Source: Streptomyces sp. SID13031
GTDB lineage: Bacteria; Actinomycetota; Actinomycetes; Propionibacteriales; Kribbellaceae
NCBI RefSeq assembly: GCF_010548305.1
Contig: NZ_JAAGLV010000003.1
Location: 1 to 64,000, forward strand
Length of the DNA stretch: 64,000 nt
Reading direction: 5' to 3'
The notes beneath the pieces were generated by a model that was given only the letters and a program-made list of their open reading frames with translations, did no database searches and was not told where the DNA came from. Below, piece by piece: positions 58,553 through 64,000 of this stretch. A program made the translations under genes and the position numbers. Every line of letters starts with the position of its first letter. Within the stretch, counting starts at the first letter, position 1.

Positions 58553-59187
58553 TTTCCATCCCTGAACGCGTAGTCCGAGATTTTCCAGATTCCGGTTCCT
58601 CTGGAAAGCGTCATGCGCACCGGAAGGGCAGGATTCCGGCCGATGCTTGGGTCGACGAAACGGCTGCCGTCGGGCCTGATCGTGACGACCTTCGACTGGT
58701 TGAAACAACCATCGACCACGGCCAGCGTTGTGCCTGGCTGCACCTTCGTCACGCTCACGGTGAGGGTCCCACCGGCGTGCTGCTTCGCCTTACGGTCAGC
58801 TGCAAGAATTTCGTTCAGATACTTCACCGCGGACGGATCCGCAATCTTGGACAGTTCGGCCGGCGCAGACTGCCCGCCCGCCATCACTGCGAACAGTTGA
58901 TGCACTTGCTGGAACAGCAAAACGATGGGTCCCGCTTTCGCGTCCACTGCGGCGGGGCGATTCAGCACCAAAGTCAGATCGCGGTACTTCGCTGTCGTCT
59001 GCGTAGGCACCGCGGTCGGCTTGGTCGGTGTCGGCGAAGCGCTGGATGGCGGCGTCGACAAGGTACTGCTTGACGACGGTGGAATGGTCGGCAGGTCGGA
59101 GGATTTGTCGTCGTTGCCGCCGCAGGCTGCGAGGGTGAGCAGCAGGGTCGGGGTGACCAACAGCGGCCAGAGACGGGACCTGGTCAT
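58546..59187 (-). CDS. Hypothetical lipoprotein (213 aa)
   Basis: Lipoprotein with lipobox LLTLAAC near residue 22 and a long Ser/Thr/Pro linker to about residue 62. The domain begins YRDLTLVLNRPAAVDAKAGP and has a helix (LFQQVHQLFAVMAGG), AGGTLTVSVTKVQPG, VVDGCFNQSKVVTIRPDG and IWKISDYAFRDGKC. It is paralogous to the next lipoprotein upstream (59241-59729) and to the remnant at 57287-57565. Co-transcribed with the secreted-protein gene after it. Role unknown. Confidence 0.75.
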   Translation of the reverse strand: MTRSRLWPLLVTPTLLLTLAACGGNDDKSSDLPTIPPSSSSTLSTPPSSASPTPTKPTAVPTQTTAKYRDLTLVLNRPAAVDAKAGPIVLLFQQVHQLFAVMAGGQSAPAELSKIADPSAVKYLNEILAADRKAKQHAGGTLTVSVTKVQPGTTLAVVDGCFNQSKVVTIRPDGSRFVDPSIGRNPALPVRMTLSRGTGIWKISDYAFRDGKC

Positions 59188-59240
59188 GACGTCGAACTCC
59201 TCAGCACGGGTGACAGCTAGCAGTCAGTCACGGTAACGGA

Positions 59241-59729
59241 TCAGCACTTGCCGTTGACCAGGTAGTACTCGTCTACTCGCCAGGGGCCGGTGGTGTTCGA
59301 GAGGACGGCTCGCATGGCCATGGTTGGGTTCTGCCGCTGCGGCTTCAGTAGATCGTTGAACCGCTTGACGGTCACGGCATTCGCCAGTTGCGAGAACTCG
59401 GCCGAGGTGGGAGCACCGGCGATCATCGACGCGAACAGGGCCTGAAACCGTTGCAGGCGCTCGAACGCCACGCTCGCTTTCCGGTCCAGCTTCGCCGGGC
59501 GTACCAACTCGAGCGTGAGATCCTGATACTTGGTGACCGCCACGGTCGGCGCGGCCGTCGGCTTATGCGACGTGGATGGCGTACTCCGCGCAGGCTGTGT
59601 CGGGGCGCTCGAGCTGCTGTCGCTCAAGGTCGGCAGACCGCCGTCATTGTCGCCGCTTCCACCGCAAGCCGCCAGGACAGCCGTCAGCAGGCCTGCCAGT
59701 AGTACAGCAGCGAGACGCGAACAACGCAC
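59241..59729 (-). CDS. Hypothetical lipoprotein (162 aa), shorter paralogue
   Basis: Lipoprotein (lipobox AVLAAC near residue 22) with Ser/Thr/Pro linker. YQDLTLELVRPAKLDRKASV matches YRDLTLVLNRPAAVDAKAGP of the neighbour, and TGPWRVDEYYLVNGKC matches TGIWKISDYAFRDGKC. The segment between (the GGTLT to RPDG region of about 45 residues) is missing. GTG at 59729 has GGAGG 5 nt upstream. It is the first gene of the minus-strand series running to 49992, although several promoters are likely within it. Confidence 0.75.
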   Translation of the reverse strand: MRCSRLAAVLLAGLLTAVLAACGGSGDNDGGLPTLSDSSSSAPTQPARSTPSTSHKPTAAPTVAVTKYQDLTLELVRPAKLDRKASVAFERLQRFQALFASMIAGAPTSAEFSQLANAVTVKRFNDLLKPQRQNPTMAMRAVLSNTTGPWRVDEYYLVNGKC

Positions 59730-59820
59730 GGCAACCTCCGGTCGAACTCCACGACAGACCTCGTGAAGCTACCCCAGGTCTGACCCCTCGCGGCCGAATT
59801 TGCTGGAAGTTGCAATGCCC

Positions 59821-61103
<1,283 letters not shown>

Positions 61104-61107
<4 letters not shown>

Positions 61108-61514
61108 TTGTTCTTCTCCAACTCCTCGGGCCCGAAGGCGTCGGGCAACAGGTCGCTCAGCGGCCTGATCCCAGTTGTCGTCTCGAGCAAGAGCCCGGAA
61201 CCACCATGCTCCTGCAGCAACTGGCGGCAGCGGCCACAGGGGGTCAGCAGGTCACCGTGACCGTTCACGCAGGTGAAGGCCACCAGCCTGCCACCACCGG
61301 TGTTGAGGAGCTCGGACACCAGCCCGCACTCAGCACAAAGACTCAACCCGTACGACGCGTTCTCCACGTTGCAACCGGTGATGACCCGCCCGTCGTCCAC
61401 CAGCGCCGCCACCCCGACCGGGAAGCCGGAGTACGGCGCGTAGGCGCGACCCATCGCCTCGACCGCGGCCGACCGGAGAGCCGGCCAGTCCACGGACGAA
61501 GCGTCAGTCGGCAT
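61104..61514 (-). CDS. cdd: Cytidine deaminase
   Basis: Converts cytidine and deoxycytidine to uridine and deoxyuridine (136 aa, homotetrameric class). The zinc site is complete: CAECG near residue 60 (Cys, catalytic Glu) and PCGRCRQ near residue 93 (two Cys). YAPYSGFPVGVAAL and GCNVENASYG are typical substrate-binding segments. It lies between the nucleoside permease gene (5 bp upstream) and deoA (overlap), so imported cytidine can be deaminated and then phosphorolysed. Confidence 0.96.
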
Positions 61515-61519
61515 GGGAG

Positions 61520-62782
61520 CTAACCCGCCTGACCGCGTCGATACCTGACCCCGTCGGCGGCAGGCATCCGGAGCCGCTGGGCCGCCAGCCCGAGCACCAG
61601 GATGGTGGTCACGTACGGCGTCATCCGGGTGAAGTCGCCCGGTACCTCGTCGGTGGTGAAGAACCAGACCGCGAAGCCGATGCCGATCACCAGCGAGGTG
61701 ATCGCGGCGGCCCGCATGCCACGGCGGTACTGCAGGACGGCGACGCCCAGCAGGATGACGGCGACGATGATCAGCAGCGCGTGCACCGCCTCACCACCGG
61801 CCCGGAGCTGGAGGGCGTCGGTATAGCCGAACAGCACCGACCCCATCACCAGGCCGGCGGGACGCCAGTTGCCGAAGATCATCGCCGCCAGGCCGATGTA
61901 CCCGCGGCCGCCGGTCTGACCGTTCTGGTAGATCCCGGACGAGACGAGCACGATGAACGCGCCACCGATACCGGCGATCGCACCCGAGGTCAGGACGGCA
62001 AGGAACTTGTACCGGTAGACGTTGATGCCCAGCGTCTCGGCCGCCATCGGGCTCTCACCGCAGGACCGCAGCCGCAGACCGAAGGCGGTACGCCAGAGCA
62101 GCAAGGCGCTCCCGACGATCAGGACGATCGCCAGCACCGTCAGGGTCGACAGGGACGTGGTCACCGCCGCGACCACGGAGGCCAGGTCCGAGACCACGAA
62201 CCAGTGCTTGTCCTGCAGCGTGTTCATGGCATCCGAGATACCGGGGATCGTGATCGCCAGCGGTTCGTCGAGCGGCGGCGACTGGGTCGGGCCACCACCT
62301 TGCAGGCCGGAGAAGAAGGTGTCGGCGAGGAAGGCCGCCGCACCGATCGCGATGATGTTGATGGCCACACCGGAGACGATGTGATCCACCCCGAAGGTCA
62401 CCGTCGCCAGCGCGTGCAGCGCGGCGCCGATCATCCCGAAGAGCATCGCGCCGACGACGCCCGCCCATGGTCCGTACCAGTAGCCGAAGTAGCCGGCCCC
62501 GATCGTGCCGAGGATCATCATGCCCTCGAGGCCGATGTTCACCACGCCGGCGCGTTCCGACCACAGACCGGCCAGCGCGGCCAAGGCGATCGGGACGGCG
62601 GCGTTGACCGCCTCTCGCATCGTTCCGGCGGAGTCGACCTCGTGGGCGCCGGTCAGTACCCGGACCAGTGAGAGCAGGGCGAACCCGGCCAGCACCCAGA
62701 TCCAGATGCTGATCCGCCTGCGCGGTACCAACGCCTCCGCCGGCGCTCCGGCCGGCCGGAGCTCTTCGGGAGCCATCGTCAT
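61520..62782 (-). CDS. Nucleoside ABC transporter permease, NupQ/YufQ type
   Basis: Inner-membrane permease (420 aa) of the BPD_transp_2 family used by BmpA-type nucleoside importers. About ten hydrophobic helices; the family motifs include SERAGVVNIGLEGMMILG near residue 78 and LRSCGESPMAAETLGINVYR near 238, the cytoplasmic loop facing the ATPase. ATG at 62782 has GGAGG 7 nt upstream and overlaps the stop of the other permease as ATGA. The genetic link to cdd and deoA supports nucleosides as substrate. Confidence 0.92.
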   Translation of the reverse strand: MTMAPEELRPAGAPAEALVPRRRISIWIWVLAGFALLSLVRVLTGAHEVDSAGTMREAVNAAVPIALAALAGLWSERAGVVNIGLEGMMILGTIGAGYFGYWYGPWAGVVGAMLFGMIGAALHALATVTFGVDHIVSGVAINIIAIGAAAFLADTFFSGLQGGGPTQSPPLDEPLAITIPGISDAMNTLQDKHWFVVSDLASVVAAVTTSLSTLTVLAIVLIVGSALLLWRTAFGLRLRSCGESPMAAETLGINVYRYKFLAVLTSGAIAGIGGAFIVLVSSGIYQNGQTGGRGYIGLAAMIFGNWRPAGLVMGSVLFGYTDALQLRAGGEAVHALLIIVAVILLGVAVLQYRRGMRAAAITSLVIGIGFAVWFFTTDEVPGDFTRMTPYVTTILVLGLAAQRLRMPAADGVRYRRGQAG

Positions 62783-63891
62783 CGGGTCGCCTCCGAGGTC
62801 GCCTCGGCCGGAGCCGAGCTGCTGAGTACCGCTGCCACCCGGTGTTGCTCAAGCGCCGTTCTGTACCTGCGCACCACCTCGTAGGCGATGACCACGGTCA
62901 GGACGATCACGCCCTGGGTGATCGAAACGATGTCGGGTGAAACCTGGGCCTTGATCTCGAGCAGGTTGCTCTGCTCGGTGAGGTAGGAGAACAGCAGCGC
63001 GCCGACGGCGATGCCGAACGGGTTGTTGCGGCCGAGCAGCGCGACCGCGATCCCGGCGAAGCCGATACCGGTCTGGAACGTCGTGCCGTAGCTGTGCGAG
63101 CTGCCGAACAGCAGCGGCAGGCCGATCAGCCCGGCCACCGCTCCCGAGATCACCATCGAGACGACGACCATCCGGCGTACGTCGATGCCGCTGGCAACGG
63201 CTGCACTGGCCGACGTGCCGGTGGCGCGCAGTTCGAAGCCGAACCTCGACCGGTTCAGCAGTACGCCGTACGCGATACCACCGACGACGGCCAGCAGCGA
63301 CAGGCCGAGCAACTCGTTGGGAGCCGAAGGCAGGAACGGGATGCCGGGCACCCAGCTGTCCTTCGGGAGTTCCTTGGTTGCCAGGTTGCTGCCGGTGGTC
63401 ACCCCGAGCTTGCGCAGCAGGTACGCCGTCAACGACACCGCGATGGCGTTGAGCATGATCGTCGAGATCACCTCGCTGACGCCACGGGTGACCTTCAGCA
63501 GACCGGCGATCGAGGCCCAGACCGCGCCCACCACCATCGCCAGGATGATCGCGACCACGACGTTCAGCGCGCCGGGCAGCCAGCCCTGCGAGGCGAAGAC
63601 GGCCGCGGTGAAGACCGCCACCCGGTACTGCCCCTCGACGCCGATGTTGAACAGGTTCATCCGGAAGCCGATCGCGGCCGCCAGGCCGGACAGGTACAGG
63701 ATCGAGGCGTTGTTCAGGATGTTGATCACGTTGCGCTCGGCCGGCGCGGTGAAGATCGTGCTGAGGAAGCCCGAGACGGAGCTACCGGCCGCCAGCAGGA
63801 TCACACAGGTGATCAGCAACGCGACGACGACGGCCAGGACCGGGGCGGCGAGTGCCAGCCCGATCCGGCGGGGGTCCAGCCTGGTGCCCAT
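62779..63891 (-). CDS. Nucleoside ABC transporter permease, NupP/YufP type
   Basis: Partner permease (370 aa) of the same family. It has a first helix LALAAPVLAVVVALLITCVI, a family motif AAIGFRMNLFNIGVEGQYRV near residue 75, and FELRATGTSASAAVASGID near 222 as the coupling loop. ATG at 63891 overlaps the stop of the ATPase gene as TGATG; GTG at 63894 is the alternative. The substrate-binding lipoprotein is not in the window and should be further upstream. Confidence 0.92.
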   Translation of the reverse strand: MGTRLDPRRIGLALAAPVLAVVVALLITCVILLAAGSSVSGFLSTIFTAPAERNVINILNNASILYLSGLAAAIGFRMNLFNIGVEGQYRVAVFTAAVFASQGWLPGALNVVVAIILAMVVGAVWASIAGLLKVTRGVSEVISTIMLNAIAVSLTAYLLRKLGVTTGSNLATKELPKDSWVPGIPFLPSAPNELLGLSLLAVVGGIAYGVLLNRSRFGFELRATGTSASAAVASGIDVRRMVVVSMVISGAVAGLIGLPLLFGSSHSYGTTFQTGIGFAGIAVALLGRNNPFGIAVGALLFSYLTEQSNLLEIKAQVSPDIVSITQGVIVLTVVIAYEVVRRYRTALEQHRVAAVLSSSAPAEATSEATR

Positions 63892-64000
63892 CACTCCTCG
63901 TTTCCAGCGCCGGTCATCGCGGAGCCCAGCTGCTCCGGAGTGACCGTCTCAGGGTCGAACTCGCCGACCAGCCGGCCGCGGAGGATCACCTGGATCTGGT
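63891..64000 (-). CDS. C-terminus of the nucleoside ABC transporter ATPase (partial)
   Basis: The last 35 codons of a gene entering from the right edge. The visible residues, QIQVILRGRLVGEFDPETVTP then EQLGSAMTG, match the end of duplicated ATPases of BmpA-type nucleoside importers (a GRIVGE-like strand followed by the EELGLLMAG-like tail). Position directly before the two permease genes, with a TGATG overlap, supports this. Confidence 0.8.
   Translation of the reverse strand, partial: QIQVILRGRLVGEFDPETVTPEQLGSAMTGAGNEE

Overview
The window is high-GC actinobacterial chromosome. I infer Kribbella or a close relative (Propionibacteriales) from the GC-rich third codon positions, many GTG/TTG starts, the WXG100/EccC genes and the actinobacterial tad pilus locus. 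I could not check the taxonomy with a search. The DNA is almost fully coded, and most genes sit in operons joined by ATGA, GTGA or TGATG overlaps.

Layout. 1-8.2 kb: a partial gene, a secreted zinc peptidase, a Tat-type esterase, a PH-domain membrane protein, then deoC with two aldehyde dehydrogenase genes, an S66 carboxypeptidase and a YCII protein. 8.2-19 kb: single genes, namely a secreted protein, a Ser/Thr kinase divergent from an ECF sigma factor, an S37 peptidase, pepN, a DUF1232 protein, a LysR regulator and a TSUP permease. 18.6-24.9 kb: a MoxR/DUF58/VWA/HtrA operon divergent from a two-component system. 25-32.3 kb: a six-gene polyol uptake and catabolism operon (binding protein, two permeases, long-chain polyol dehydrogenase, SorC-type regulator, FGGY kinase) behind three similar operator-like palindromes; D-arabitol is my best substrate guess. 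32.4-34.7 kb: a phosphotransferase, a uridine-kinase-like P-loop protein and a lipoprotein.

34.7-43.7 kb is a complete-looking tad (Flp pilus) assembly operon without a prepilin peptidase, ending in a 942-residue LysM/BTAD regulator-like membrane protein. 43.9-59.7 kb is the most unusual part: a type VII secretion-linked toxin/immunity-like island. It holds an EssC/EccC ATPase with no other Ecc genes, three WXG100-type proteins, a 466-residue effector candidate with a calpain-like Cys-His-Asn triad followed by two paralogous small proteins, and a 717-residue effector candidate followed by four related lipoproteins. It also holds a frameshifted orphan copy of that effector's C-terminal end and a decayed copy of another lipoprotein. 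The arrangement looks like modular duplication and gene conversion in a polymorphic-toxin locus. This is inference from sequence and order only.

59.8-64 kb is a nucleoside salvage operon running out of the window (ABC ATPase, two permeases, cdd, deoA). It complements deoC at 3.4 kb, since deoA makes deoxyribose-1-phosphate and deoC uses deoxyribose-5-phosphate.

Several single genes have a TANNNT -10 element ending 6-7 nt before the start codon and no Shine-Dalgarno sequence, which suggests common leaderless transcription. No rRNA, tRNA, CRISPR array or insertion sequence was seen.
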